Below are positions 33,853 to 42,498 of a stretch of 63,171 bases of DNA, one piece after another. The stretch is from a virus, in IMG/VR virus record IMGVR_UViG_3300028392_000001, positions 1 to 63,171 of that record. One strand, written 5' to 3'. How positions within the stretch are numbered: the stretch's first letter is position 1; each line of letters starts with the position of its first letter. Both the position numbers and the translations under genes were made by a program. The notes under the pieces were generated by a model. It was not told the origin of the DNA, did not search any database, and saw nothing but the letters and a program-made list of their open reading frames with translations.

Positions 33853-36800
33853 TTAGTTAAAAAGTTTTCCCTGATTAGACTCTTGAGTGTAATGCTCATT
33901 ATCGTTAGGGTCGTTTTGCTCAATTCTTTGATAGCCCAACATAGTGTTGGTTTCGCTAAGTGTTATAGAGATATGTGAGCGGTCTGTTATCTGACATGCT
34001 CTTGCTACTGTTCCGTTCTTTGAATCAAAGTCAAGAACTATATCGCCAACAGAAGAAAGTTCTTTTATCCAAAGTATTAATGGCCTCAAGAACAATCCAG
34101 TATGTGCTGTTTTGTAATCCGAGTCGTATATAACACTCAAACCATTACTTGTAAGAAGCTCGTGTCCTGCAGGTATTCCCTTTGCCATCCATAGCGCAGT
34201 AAAAGGTTTCATTACATTTGAGCCATCATCAAGTTTCTTTTTCTGAATATATGTCAACTTGTATATTAACTTGAATCCATCAACTTGACCTTCCGCATTT
34301 TTTCTACAGTTCTTCAACGATGCTTCTGAAGTTGAGATATTTGTAGCATCTGCTGCGTCTATTAAAATTACCAATGACTTGCTTGGCTTAATAATTCTAT
34401 AAAGTTCAGATGCTATTTTTGGAGAAACAAAGTAGTCAGATACAGTCAAAACCATGTCTATTGAACTGTCTTCTAAAACAGAAAGTGTTTCATATTCAAA
34501 CGAGTTAGTAGTAAACTTGTTAACATACGTTTCAGTTCCGCTAAACACAATAAGTTTTTCGTCAGTAGCTTCAAGCGCACTAACTTCGTCGGGAACAATG
34601 AAGTCTTCTTTCTTTTCAAACACTCCAGGCTCAAGTACGGACATCGGTTCTTCTTTTGTTTCAACAGACTCAAACTCTCCTGCATGAGAGATAACCTGAA
34701 GTGTAGGTCTTTGAGGTTCTTCAAATACAGCTTTTATATCATCTTCTTCTTCGAGAAACTGATTAACCATTTCTGAAATTGGAACGTATGCAGCCTCGAC
34801 GATAGTCTTAATTTCTTTTTGCGCTGAATCAGGAAGACCTTGAATGACTTCAGAAACAGGAACATAATCAACTTCTTCTTCGTAAGTTTCAGGTTCATCT
34901 GTTTTTACGTCAGGCAATGTGCTTTTTTTCTTAAGAAGATTTATGTGCTGATAATTCATTATTTTATCTTCAAGTAATGTGTCACAAAAGAAAGTCATTT
35001 CTTTTTCCAACCTTTCTATTTCTACAGTCTCTCTAACTGAAAGCAGCCAAGCTACATAAACATTGTCAACTACTTCCGATTCGTATTTAATAAAGCCGAA
35101 GTCAAGTTTAGAAACTATTTCTACATACTTGTCTATTAAAGAATAATCAGTAACTTTGTTTGACTGCGAATTGTCAGATGATATGCTTGAAAACGGTATG
35201 TTAATAAGATTAGCATTATTGTCGGCATAGTTTACAAGGTAATACATTTTGTGTACAGCTGAAACGATTTCAGAACTACTTAACTCGGAGGCGTTCCAAA
35301 TCGTAAAAGTTCTACAAAACTTCGAAGGAAACACAACACTTACAGTATCGTTAATTTTGTAGTAACTAGAAACAACAATACCTTGCGCCGATTGCTCTTC
35401 TACGGAAGTCAAACCAATGTACTCCCACTCTACGGCTTCGAGCGCTTCAAAAAGCAATCTACACTTTTTTGCAGATACGGTAGTTTTTTTATCGTCTGCA
35501 AATATATTTAAAAGTTCTTCGCTTACGATTCCTTTTATAAATCTATGCTGATATTGAACAGCGTTTAAGAATCTTCTTACGACAAGAAACTTTTCCCTAG
35601 ACTTTAAAGGAACCCACACCTTTTTAATAAGCGGAGTACCAACAAAACCTTTTGCTTGATGAGCAGGAACTCTGAAAATCATAAGTTTTGTGAGGTAAAA
35701 GTCTCCACTAACTTGCTCGTCCGCTTCGTTCTCTATATTGAGAAGGTCTACTTTCCAAAGAAGGTCACTGTCTAATGAGCCGCTAATAAACTTTTTACCT
35801 ACACCAACTTTAGTATCGGCTTTAGAGGTGTTAGCTTTTAAATCAGAATCATTTTTTATCTTCGCAGAAACCATAGCTTGATAGTCACCGCTTGCTTTTA
35901 TTGTTTCAACTAGGTCTTTAAAAACCTCCATATCAAAAACAGTAGTTCCGTTTTTTGTTGTAAACAAAACTTCCCAGTTTTTTGGTCTGCGTCTAATCCA
36001 CTGCTCAAGAACATAGACATCCGTATTTAAAGATTCGTCATAAGAAACTTGCTTCTCTACAAACTTGGAATTTTCATTGATATAAGAAAAGTTACGTGCC
36101 ATTAGTTTTACTTTATCGTTATGTAAGTTAATTTCTGAATGAGGTTCGCTGTCAATCATCGCTCCGGAGTAAAGCATTTTGCCGCGAGGCTGAATTATAA
36201 ATCTTCCATTTTCAACTGCCTTTACTCGAATTTCATCCATTATCTTTTTAATGATAGGATAAATTTTATTGTAGTCCTCGTTGTTACATTTTACTTCAGA
36301 CAACGAATGAATAACAAACTCAGGAAACTCCTGCTTAAGAAACGCAGCTGAACGAAGTATCTTGCCGTCGTCAGTTGGCTTCATGATATTCTTATGGTGA
36401 TTCTTTTCGCAGTAATAGCTAACAGTTTTGTCAACCTGCTTTACATACCAAGACCAACCTACTTTTGTTCCCCAGCCAAAACGCCAAAGAACCCTACAAA
36501 CCAACTCCGGAAGAAAGTCAGACTTTGTGTACTCGAAGTCAGGTGATATTTCTACTTTTCTAAAATAACCAAGAGCTTCTTCGTCTTGTTCTTTTTCTTC
36601 ACGTATCTCCTCAAGCAAAGATTTCTGAGAAGTCTTGACCTGAGGAGATGTGGCTATCTGTTTTGTCTTTTTATCCACATACCACCGCTTCTTGTAATGA
36701 TTTTTAAACCAGAAAGGAAGCTCGATTGTAGAATCAAAGAACGTGTAACTTTCAGGAACACTATGAGGATTAACCATGTTATCGCCAAAAGGTTTCTCTT

Positions 36801-37032
36801 CTAGTGATGGACTTTCCTTAAATGCATAGCAAACAAATTCTTCAGGTATATTACGAGAAGGCGACTTACCTTCCTGATGAAGTTCTATCTCGTTGTCAAT
36901 TTCGCACACACGAAGCTCTCCTAAAACTTTATACCAACCATACTCGGATACAAAGCCTAGTGCACTAAATTGTAGTGAGTCGCCTGATGAGAGAAACTCT
37001 TCAACAGGAAAGTAATTACCTTTCTTAGCCAT
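33853..37032 (-). CDS. 1059-residue replication-operon protein with degenerate methyltransferase-like end
   Basis: The large protein is unrecognised over residues 1 to about 840: Trp/Tyr-rich N-terminal half, then an acidic linker (about 690-840). The C-terminal 200 residues resemble a beta-class DNA methyltransferase in motif order: DMVLTVSDYF where DPPY is expected, HTGLFLRPLILWIKEL where the HPTQKP helix is expected, and IVLDFDSKNGT where DPFxGSGT is expected. The catalytic and SAM-binding residues are changed, so the domain is probably inactive and may have become a DNA-binding part. It lies between nuclease and helicase genes. I do not know its role. Confidence 0.65.
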   Translation of the reverse strand: MAKKGNYFPVEEFLSSGDSLQFSALGFVSEYGWYKVLGELRVCEIDNEIELHQEGKSPSRNIPEEFVCYAFKESPSLEEKPFGDNMVNPHSVPESYTFFDSTIELPFWFKNHYKKRWYVDKKTKQIATSPQVKTSQKSLLEEIREEKEQDEEALGYFRKVEISPDFEYTKSDFLPELVCRVLWRFGWGTKVGWSWYVKQVDKTVSYYCEKNHHKNIMKPTDDGKILRSAAFLKQEFPEFVIHSLSEVKCNNEDYNKIYPIIKKIMDEIRVKAVENGRFIIQPRGKMLYSGAMIDSEPHSEINLHNDKVKLMARNFSYINENSKFVEKQVSYDESLNTDVYVLEQWIRRRPKNWEVLFTTKNGTTVFDMEVFKDLVETIKASGDYQAMVSAKIKNDSDLKANTSKADTKVGVGKKFISGSLDSDLLWKVDLLNIENEADEQVSGDFYLTKLMIFRVPAHQAKGFVGTPLIKKVWVPLKSREKFLVVRRFLNAVQYQHRFIKGIVSEELLNIFADDKKTTVSAKKCRLLFEALEAVEWEYIGLTSVEEQSAQGIVVSSYYKINDTVSVVFPSKFCRTFTIWNASELSSSEIVSAVHKMYYLVNYADNNANLINIPFSSISSDNSQSNKVTDYSLIDKYVEIVSKLDFGFIKYESEVVDNVYVAWLLSVRETVEIERLEKEMTFFCDTLLEDKIMNYQHINLLKKKSTLPDVKTDEPETYEEEVDYVPVSEVIQGLPDSAQKEIKTIVEAAYVPISEMVNQFLEEEDDIKAVFEEPQRPTLQVISHAGEFESVETKEEPMSVLEPGVFEKKEDFIVPDEVSALEATDEKLIVFSGTETYVNKFTTNSFEYETLSVLEDSSIDMVLTVSDYFVSPKIASELYRIIKPSKSLVILIDAADATNISTSEASLKNCRKNAEGQVDGFKLIYKLTYIQKKKLDDGSNVMKPFTALWMAKGIPAGHELLTSNGLSVIYDSDYKTAHTGLFLRPLILWIKELSSVGDIVLDFDSKNGTVARACQITDRSHISITLSETNTMLGYQRIEQNDPNDNEHYTQESNQGKLFN

Positions 37033-37036
37033 ACTT

Positions 37037-38179
37037 TTACTTTTTTAAAGTTGAGATATAAAAGTTACACTTCGTGTTCATAGGACAGTATCCGTCACAG
37101 CGAGTATTAAGTCCCGGTCTTTCTTCCATCCATGCAGTAGGACTTGCTTTTAACGCTTCCATAAGAAACATTGCAGCATCGTCTTTATCTTTCGGTTGGT
37201 TTATCTTGAATACCTTAGTTGCTTTTGATGCATCTTTTTTACTATAAACAGCTATTGATTCCGGAGTTGCCCATCTCTCGTGACGAGCACAAATGTCGGT
37301 CGACTGAGGGTCAACGTTAAACTTAGCTTCGTTTTCCTGATGAAGCTGAACTCTCCAATGGCAATAGTCAATAATATCTTTAGAACCCATAAGTCTAATT
37401 TCAATAGGCTCAGATTGAGATGTAGGAAAGTCAAGGTTTCTTGCGGCTTCGTTTTTACTCCAGTCTTTCAAAATAGGAATAATTTTTATCTTAGAAACTT
37501 TATATCCATTGTTACGTAAAATCTGAGCATATATGTTTGTCTGTAGTCTCCAGTCCCAAACACCTTTATAAAACTGAGCAGACTTGTAATCAGACAGGTC
37601 AACTTGGCCTTCTTCCTTTTGCTTTATCCACTTCCAAACAGACGTGGTCTTGTAGTCATACAAGGTTTCTTCTTCCTTGTCATACAAGTCCGGAGTTGCT
37701 GAAAGTTTCCATCCATTAATTTCTACGAAATGCCTTATCTCCGAAACGTAGCGTGATGGGAAGTTTTTTATCTCAGATTCAAATGCAGCATACCTGTTGT
37801 ATATCAGCTGAACTACAGGATTCTGCCAAGCATCATTCCAAACTCCAGAATACATCTCGTTAGTAATAACGTTAATCAAGTCGAGGTATATTTTTCTCGA
37901 TAAAACAAGTTGATTGAGTCTATCAAGTTCAGTAGCTCGTTCAATTATAAAGTGAACAGCTGAACCAAACAAAGCCCAAATGTTTTCTGTAGCATCAACA
38001 GTATGCTCGAAATGTCTTTTGAACAACCTAACTCTTGGTGGACCAATCAGTGTTGTAACTGAAATGTCGCCCTCAGAAACGTAAGAAGGGTTAGTTAATG
38101 CTTTAAACATAGGTGCTGGCAGGTTATACTTGTTTGTATAAGTAACATTGCCTACTTGAATTAGCTGAGTGTTATCCAT
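37037..38179 (-). CDS. RecB/Cas4-like PD-(D/E)XK nuclease with Cys cluster
   Basis: The 380-residue protein has the RecB-family nuclease motifs: LFGSAVHFIIE (His helix, near residue 70), then SATPDLYD and LYDYKTTSVW (catalytic D and DxK, near 165-185). The C-terminus has ICARHERW and CDGYCPMNTKCNF, four Cys suited to an iron-sulfur cluster as in Cas4/AddB-type nucleases. It probably processes DNA ends for recombination or replication. It is separated by four bases from the 1059-residue gene and lies second after promoter P3. Confidence 0.8.
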   Translation of the reverse strand: MDNTQLIQVGNVTYTNKYNLPAPMFKALTNPSYVSEGDISVTTLIGPPRVRLFKRHFEHTVDATENIWALFGSAVHFIIERATELDRLNQLVLSRKIYLDLINVITNEMYSGVWNDAWQNPVVQLIYNRYAAFESEIKNFPSRYVSEIRHFVEINGWKLSATPDLYDKEEETLYDYKTTSVWKWIKQKEEGQVDLSDYKSAQFYKGVWDWRLQTNIYAQILRNNGYKVSKIKIIPILKDWSKNEAARNLDFPTSQSEPIEIRLMGSKDIIDYCHWRVQLHQENEAKFNVDPQSTDICARHERWATPESIAVYSKKDASKATKVFKINQPKDKDDAAMFLMEALKASPTAWMEERPGLNTRCDGYCPMNTKCNFYISTLKK

Positions 38180-38188
38180 TGCTATTTA

Positions 38189-38668
38189 TTATTTGTTAGT
38201 TGAAATCATTTTACCAATCTTAGACAAGGCGTTTACTGCCATGTCAACAAGAGAAGGGTCGTCTATTTTTGCAGACATATTTCTTATAGTCCTGTCAACA
38301 AAAAGCAACGCACTGTCGTCTTGAGACGAAACAACCTGAGCTATAGAGCGAACAACCATAACTCCGTTACTAGAGTCACGTTCAGGTTCGTCAATAGTGA
38401 ACAGGTCTGTTCTCGAATTTTTAAGTGCATTGTATGTCAAAGCAGGAACTATATAGTAAACACCTTCTTGAAATTCAGGTAATCCTGAAACCTTAAGACC
38501 GACAGTGTTGATATTGGTTCTTATAGTTTCTCCATTAATTTCTATTTTAACAGAACTAGGATTTCGCACTGTTTGTACTTTGGCTACACCTTCAGAAGGA
38601 AGGTCTATGTACTTGCCACTTTTGGTAGCAATTTTTATTTTGGACGCAGTTAAATTGATTAGCTTCAT
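38189..38668 (-). CDS. unknown protein, first gene of the replication operon
   Basis: A 159-residue beta-rich protein starting MKLINLTASKIKIATKSGK. It directly follows promoter P3, whose -7 box ends eight bases before the ATG, so the mRNA is nearly leaderless. It is followed by the Cas4-like nuclease and the rest of the replication operon. No family is recognised; an accessory role is inferred from position. Confidence 0.65.
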   Translation of the reverse strand: MKLINLTASKIKIATKSGKYIDLPSEGVAKVQTVRNPSSVKIEINGETIRTNINTVGLKVSGLPEFQEGVYYIVPALTYNALKNSRTDLFTIDEPERDSSNGVMVVRSIAQVVSSQDDSALLFVDRTIRNMSAKIDDPSLVDMAVNALSKIGKMISTNK

Positions 38669-38675
38669 AATGATA

Positions 38676-38707
38676 CAATATTACAAAATTACCGTAATTT
38701 TGACAAA
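38676..38707 (-). promoter_or_regulatory. early promoter P3 with perfect palindromic operator
   Basis: Minus strand: TTTG, 20 bases, TAATATTG (TAnnTTTG, one mismatch). The spacer contains AAATTACGGTAATTT (38686-38700), seven-base arms around one central base, a perfect palindrome apart from the centre. It drives the operon that begins at 38668. Confidence 0.75.
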
Positions 38708-38722
38708 TAAAATTTGACTTTG

Positions 38723-39136
38723 CTAAATTGTTATTCCAAATATAGTTCGAGCATTTGTTATCAAATACTTTATTAACTCTCTTTGCTCTTCTAGTTCTAA
38801 CTCTACAAATCTTTTTCCTACTCTTACTGTTCCCTTTCCAAAAATATTAGGAACATTTTTATAGTAAAATTCTGAGCAAATTAAAGCATCGAGGTCGTTT
38901 ATACTCTTAATGTCTTTTCTTTCTTTTACTGTCTGAGAAACAATAAGTTTTTTTAAAACAGTTTCATAGTAATACTTTTCAAGAGTTTGGTTTTCCTCTG
39001 AGTTAGCAACAACAAGAGTTAGTTTTTTATCTGCGTTTGCGTAAGCGACAAGCAGAAACCTGTTTCTTCCTTCGGGGTCTGGAAACGTCATCTTTCCGCT
39101 TGTTAGAATTATATCTTCTTTGTATAGTATCGCCAT
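38723..39136 (-). CDS. unknown protein, 137 residues
   Basis: An alpha/beta protein starting MAILYKEDIILTSGKMTF. It ends 16 bases before promoter P3. Its first 110 bases overlap the small membrane frame at 39027-39221. No motif is recognised. Confidence 0.6.
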   Translation of the reverse strand: MAILYKEDIILTSGKMTFPDPEGRNRFLLVAYANADKKLTLVVANSEENQTLEKYYYETVLKKLIVSQTVKERKDIKSINDLDALICSEFYYKNVPNIFGKGTVRVGKRFVELELEEQRELIKYLITNARTIFGITI

Positions 39137-39221
39137 AGTTAAAATCGTTATTGTATTTATTATTAAGAACTATCAATGTAGCAGCAAGTGCCCACAGTGC
39201 TATAAATATTAAAGCTCCCAT
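39027..39221 (-). CDS. possible small membrane protein, 64 residues (holin candidate)
   Basis: One N-terminal transmembrane segment (about residues 2-20, GALIFIALWALAATLIVL) and a very basic C-terminus (RPRRKKQ, LRKRR). It shares one base with the HTH gene and fills the otherwise empty 85 bases before the next start, but then overlaps that gene by 110 bases. Its position close to the 3D-domain lysin makes a lysis role possible. The long overlap lowers confidence. Confidence 0.45.
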   Translation of the reverse strand: MGALIFIALWALAATLIVLNNKYNNDFNYGDTIQRRYNSNKRKDDVSRPRRKKQVSACRLRKRR

Positions 39222-39508
39222 TACGCTTCTTCTTTTTCTACTCGCTGGTTAATTTCGAGATGATTAAGATTACAGATTCTTCCATCAGAAAGCTCTACGT
39301 TTACATACTCGTTTATTTGCTTTCCGAGCCACATACAGCATTTGACATATGTTTCTATACTCAATCCGTATCCTTGCTCTACTCGAGCAAGGTCGGTATG
39401 TCCTATTCCAATCTGACTTGCAGCTTCTCGCAGAGAGAGTTCTTTTACAACAACTCTCCTAACTTGAAGTTCTTTTCTAAACGCATTACTTATTGTTACG
39501 GAAATCAT
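39221..39508 (-). CDS. HTH (XRE-like) DNA-binding regulator
   Basis: A 95-residue protein with a helix-turn-helix of the Cro/C1 type at about residues 24-60 (LREAASQIGIGHTDLARVEQ, then GLSIETYVKCCMWLG). Small XRE proteins dimerise on palindromic operators. The palindrome AAATTACSGTAATTT in promoters P1-P3 is a natural candidate target, one copy lying about 500 bases downstream of this gene; this pairing is inference. Confidence 0.75.
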   Translation of the reverse strand: MISVTISNAFRKELQVRRVVVKELSLREAASQIGIGHTDLARVEQGYGLSIETYVKCCMWLGKQINEYVNVELSDGRICNLNHLEINQRVEKEEA

Positions 39509-39988
39509 CTACTTATGTTTTATTGTTAAGTTATCAAATTTTCCTCCTTGTTGTCCTTTTGAAAAGCAGAAATCTATTCGCTTAGTAAATCTCTTGTTCA
39601 TTACATCTCTTACAATCCAGACGCTATCAACGTCAGTAGGCATCCTATTGCCTGACACTATAACTGTATCTCCGAAACGAAAGTACTGCTTTAGGTCGCG
39701 ACTTATTGCCAAGCACCTCGAATTGTAAGGACAGTCGTGGTCTATTTCAAAGCCACTTGCTGTCACGTATGGACTGTTGTCGCACTGTTCTTTAGTACAA
39801 TAGTACGTCGTAGCCACAACTGAAGGCAAGGATACTCTCCTTGTGTCAACAGTTTTACTTCTGAAGTAAACTATTTTAGCTTTTGGCAGATTGCTTTCTT
39901 TCGACGTCAATACTAGTACTTGACAAGCAAGAGCCGTAGCGTAAAACAGTCCAACTATAATTATAACAAGTTCTTGTTTGCTTTTCAT
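39509..39988 (-). CDS. 3D-domain (double-psi beta-barrel) cell-wall hydrolase candidate
   Basis: A 159-residue protein with an N-terminal hydrophobic signal or anchor (about residues 7-26, LVIIIVGLFYATALACQVLV). The C-terminal part resembles the 3D domain of MltA-like lytic transglycosylases: TTYYCTKEQCDNSPYVTASG, CLAISRDLK and RIDFCF, with Asp residues at the expected places. Such domains cleave peptidoglycan glycan strands, so this is the best endolysin candidate. Four extra Cys suggest disulfides, in line with periplasmic action. It lies in the early strand beside the HTH gene rather than with the spanin-like genes. Confidence 0.65.
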   Translation of the reverse strand: MKSKQELVIIIVGLFYATALACQVLVLTSKESNLPKAKIVYFRSKTVDTRRVSLPSVVATTYYCTKEQCDNSPYVTASGFEIDHDCPYNSRCLAISRDLKQYFRFGDTVIVSGNRMPTDVDSVWIVRDVMNKRFTKRIDFCFSKGQQGGKFDNLTIKHK

Positions 39989-39993
39989 ACTAT

Positions 39994-40209
39994 TTAGTTT
40001 TTAATTTTAGAATAAGTTATATACTGAATAAAAGTTCTTAGCGCTATAGACCTTTCAAGTCTTTTGACTCCTTCGATTCCTTCTTTTCTCAACGAAAACA
40101 TTCTGCTTTTAATAAGAATCTTTTCACATTCAAGAAGCTTTCTTTCTACTTTAGTCAATTCCATTCCTTCGAGAACAGAAACTACTTCTTTTATTTTGAG
40201 CCTAGCCAT
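39994..40209 (-). CDS. small helical basic protein, 71 residues
   Basis: The start was set at 40209 (MARLKIKEVVSVLEGM); an upstream in-frame ATG at 40248 would add 13 residues reaching close to repeat copy E and seems less likely. The protein is helical and Lys/Glu-rich with no motif. It lies five bases before the lysin-like gene's start. Confidence 0.6.
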   Translation of the reverse strand: MARLKIKEVVSVLEGMELTKVERKLLECEKILIKSRMFSLRKEGIEGVKRLERSIALRTFIQYITYSKIKN

Positions 40210-40253
40210 AGTTTTATAGGGTTGTTTTGTCGCCCGTTGTTGTTGCAAATTAT

Positions 40254-40350
40254 CAAAAATAAGCCCGTTTATTTGCGTTTTAAACGTGTTAAAACGTTTG
40301 AACGTGTTATGTATTACCGAAAATTAAAAACGTTTATAACGATTAAAATG
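40254..40350 (+). repeat. palindromic repeat element, copy E
   Basis: It begins CAAAAATAAGCCCGTTTATT then TGCGTTTTAAACGTGTTAAA and ends AACGTTTATAACGATTAAAATG. The stop codon of the minus-strand gene at 40343 lies in its right end. The left core is almost identical to copy B. Confidence 0.8.
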
Positions 40351-40588
40351 GCTTAAGTTTAATCTTGTATTTCTTTGCAAGTTCTTTTACATCTTTCTTG
40401 TCAACTCCTACAAGGAATCCTGTGTTTGAAATAAAAACCTCTTCACCTGTTTTTTCATCAGCGTAATACAGTTGAAAGAAATATCCTGCTTTAAATCCAG
40501 GAACTTGGTCGAAACCGTAAGCTACAGTTACTTCTTTTTGAGTACCGTCTAGCATTGTTGCTGTTACTTGGTGTTGTATTCTGCTCAT
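40343..40588 (-). CDS. small beta-rich unknown protein, 81 residues
   Basis: A compact protein starting MSRIQHQVTATMLDGTQ and ending KKYKIKLKPF, with alternating strand-like segments. Its stop is inside palindromic repeat copy E. The sequence pattern is well ordered, but I do not recognise the family. Confidence 0.6.
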   Translation of the reverse strand: MSRIQHQVTATMLDGTQKEVTVAYGFDQVPGFKAGYFFQLYYADEKTGEEVFISNTGFLVGVDKKDVKELAKKYKIKLKPF

Positions 40589-40591
40589 GAT

Positions 40592-40795
40592 TTATGATAG
40601 TTTAGGTAGTTTTTTGTATTTTAAATTTTCAAACTTCGAGTCGTTACAGTTAAGATTGTATTCTTGCCTTAACTTTCTTAAGTCCGTTGGAGGAATTTCG
40701 AGAATTGCTTCAACAACATTAAGTCTTTCTTCAAGAAAGAATTGCTCTCTTCCGGCAGAAGAAATATCTAAAGGAAACCTATATGTAATATACAA
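40592..40795 (-). CDS. small unknown protein, 67 residues
   Basis: A short frame starting MYITYRFPLDISSAGREQ, helical and charged, ending three bases before the next gene starts. It fills a gap that would otherwise be empty in a compact arm and is on the same strand. No motif is visible. Confidence 0.5.
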   Translation of the reverse strand: MYITYRFPLDISSAGREQFFLEERLNVVEAILEIPPTDLRKLRQEYNLNCNDSKFENLKYKKLPKLS

Positions 40796-40855
40796 TTACC
40801 TATTACTAAGAATGTCTTCTCTTATTTGCAAAAAGTCTTTGCTCGCTTAACATGA

Positions 40856-41476
40856 TTAAAGTAGTTTTCCAAGTGAAGTAATAAGAATAGAGAACCTTTC
40901 GCGGAAATCGAGTTCGTCTTTTCTGAAGTCAAAATTGTCAAATGCCCCGTCCGTTAACTCTTCAGGCTTTTCGTAGCCATGAAAGTTTTTAACCCACTCT
41001 TTATGCAGTTGAGCCAAGTCTGCATCTTTTATTTTCGGAGTGTTTCCAACCAAGTGAGGTATGTTTGCAAAGTCATAAATAGCTTTGTCAATTCGCAGCT
41101 CTATCTTTTTGATTTCTTCTTTAAAGACGGGAGAAAGGTTTTTGATAGGAGAAGATATGTCGCCAATGTATGCTTCGTGAGCATCGTGAAGTAGCGCAGC
41201 AAGAGCTTCTTGAACTTCAGGATACCATCTCCTTTTTACAATTTCTCCTATATATTTTTCAGGAACAATAGAAAGAGAAGTGTTAATGCTATGCCTTGCA
41301 ACAGTTATCGGTATGTGAGTGTGAGCATTCCACCTAAAAGTCCTAGCCAAACTCCATGAAATGTCAACAATAGAAACCATCTCTTTGGTCGGATTAAGAA
41401 GGTCAAATTCTACTCCTGAAAACGTAGCCATGCATCCTTCGCGGTAGTCACTCAAATTTCTTTTAATTATATTCAT
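40856..41476 (-). CDS. HD-domain phosphohydrolase (YfbR-like nucleotidase)
   Basis: A 206-residue HD-superfamily protein with HIPITVARHS (first metal-binding His, about residues 54-63), LLHDAHEAYIGD (the HD pair, about 94-105) and KDADLAQLHKEW (last Asp, about 155). This is the layout of 5'-deoxynucleotidases such as YfbR, which dephosphorylate dNMPs. It probably works in nucleotide metabolism with the MazG-like enzyme. It follows the tRNA locus. Confidence 0.8.
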   Translation of the reverse strand: MNIIKRNLSDYREGCMATFSGVEFDLLNPTKEMVSIVDISWSLARTFRWNAHTHIPITVARHSINTSLSIVPEKYIGEIVKRRWYPEVQEALAALLHDAHEAYIGDISSPIKNLSPVFKEEIKKIELRIDKAIYDFANIPHLVGNTPKIKDADLAQLHKEWVKNFHGYEKPEELTDGAFDNFDFRKDELDFRERFSILITSLGKLL

Positions 41477-41503
41477 TGCTATTTACTTTGTTATTAAAGT
41501 TAG

Positions 41504-41577
41504 TGCTCCGTAAAGGACTCGAACCTTTGACCGTTACATTATGAGTGTACTGCTCTAACCAACTGAGCTAACGGAGC
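41504..41577 (-). tRNA. tRNA with CAU anticodon (Met or Ile2 type)
   Basis: A 74-base cloverleaf: acceptor GCTCCGT / ACGGAGC, D arm GCTC/GAGC, anticodon loop CTCATAA (anticodon CAT), T arm AAAGG TTCGAGT CCTTT, discriminator A. The anticodon stem GTACA/TGTAA has one mismatch at its outer pair (G-A). No CCA is encoded. CAU could be elongator Met, or Ile if the wobble C is modified to lysidine. Confidence 0.9.
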
Positions 41578-41585
41578 TGAAGAAA

Positions 41586-42026
41586 CTACTTAAGTTTCTT
41601 AAATTCTTTTTCCAATGAATCAAGTTTTGTCTGAGCATCTTCGATACAGAAGTCTAAAAGACTGCTGGCAAAAGAGTCTTCGTGCTTGTCCCTTTCAATG
41701 TACTCAGGAAGCTCAATTCCTTCTTTGCCGTTAGTGTGTTTAGCTTTTTTTTCTTTAAGACTGTTTACGTATCCTATTTGATAGTAAATAGTGTTCGCAA
41801 GTCTGTTTGCTTGTTCTAAAGTTTCTTTTTCCATGTTGTTTTTAGTTTTGTTTATAAATGATGAATAAGTCTCTTTTACTTTGTGCTCGTTAAAAACTCC
41901 ATCAACAGCTCCTTCCTTACATTGTTGCAGTAAATTTGCTTGTATTCTTTGAAGACAATTAGTTTTTTCTTCTTTCGTAAGAAGCGATTCATCTACTCCA
42001 CCCTGTACTTGTTTAGCGTTTTTCAT
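41586..42026 (-). CDS. unknown helical protein, 146 residues
   Basis: A charged, Lys/Glu-rich helical protein with probable coiled-coil end (FCIEDAQTKLDSLEKEFKKL). It overlaps the upstream gene by 14 bases and stops nine bases before the tRNA. Function unknown. Confidence 0.6.
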   Translation of the reverse strand: MKNAKQVQGGVDESLLTKEEKTNCLQRIQANLLQQCKEGAVDGVFNEHKVKETYSSFINKTKNNMEKETLEQANRLANTIYYQIGYVNSLKEKKAKHTNGKEGIELPEYIERDKHEDSFASSLLDFCIEDAQTKLDSLEKEFKKLK

Positions 42027-42498
42027 TTGCTCTTTCGTTTATGAATTTAGGAATAGGTCTATCGGTCCATGACAGCAAATCGTTCTCGTACATTTCTGCA
42101 TACTCGTTGCGATAGCTTTCTATGGTGTTTATTTTGCCATTCTCAATACGATAGTTGTCGGTAGACACTACGCATGGAAAGGCTTCAAGTTCTCCTTCGT
42201 CAAGGTCGGGAAACTCTAATGAAAGCAACTCAACCTCGTGTTTAAGATAGTGAGACACTCCGTTTCTAAACTTGTATTCGTCAATGGCGCACTCAGCTAT
42301 CTTAACAACGATTTCGTAGTTAGAAGCATTGCGCTTACAGAACTCAACAAAGGGGTTTTTACTTGAGTGTTCAAGTCCAAATCGAGCTGGGCTTGTTACG
42401 TGAATAACAGATTCAATGGTTTCCGACAGATGTTCGTCTGCAAGATACCTAACAAGTTTTTCAGGGTTAAGGTCGAGGATGTAAAGATTATCTTCCAT
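42013..42498 (-). CDS. unknown acidic protein, 161 residues
   Basis: An acidic protein (EVELLSLEFPDLDEGELE) starting MEDNLYILDLNPEKLVRYL. It overlaps both neighbours by 11-14 bases, consistent with coupled translation. No motif is recognised. Confidence 0.6.
   Translation of the reverse strand: MEDNLYILDLNPEKLVRYLADEHLSETIESVIHVTSPARFGLEHSSKNPFVEFCKRNASNYEIVVKIAECAIDEYKFRNGVSHYLKHEVELLSLEFPDLDEGELEAFPCVVSTDNYRIENGKINTIESYRNEYAEMYENDLLSWTDRPIPKFINERANEKR

Noticed and set aside
40587-40850. An 87-codon plus-strand frame
   Set aside because: It lies opposite plausible minus-strand genes in a solidly minus-strand arm and has no start context.
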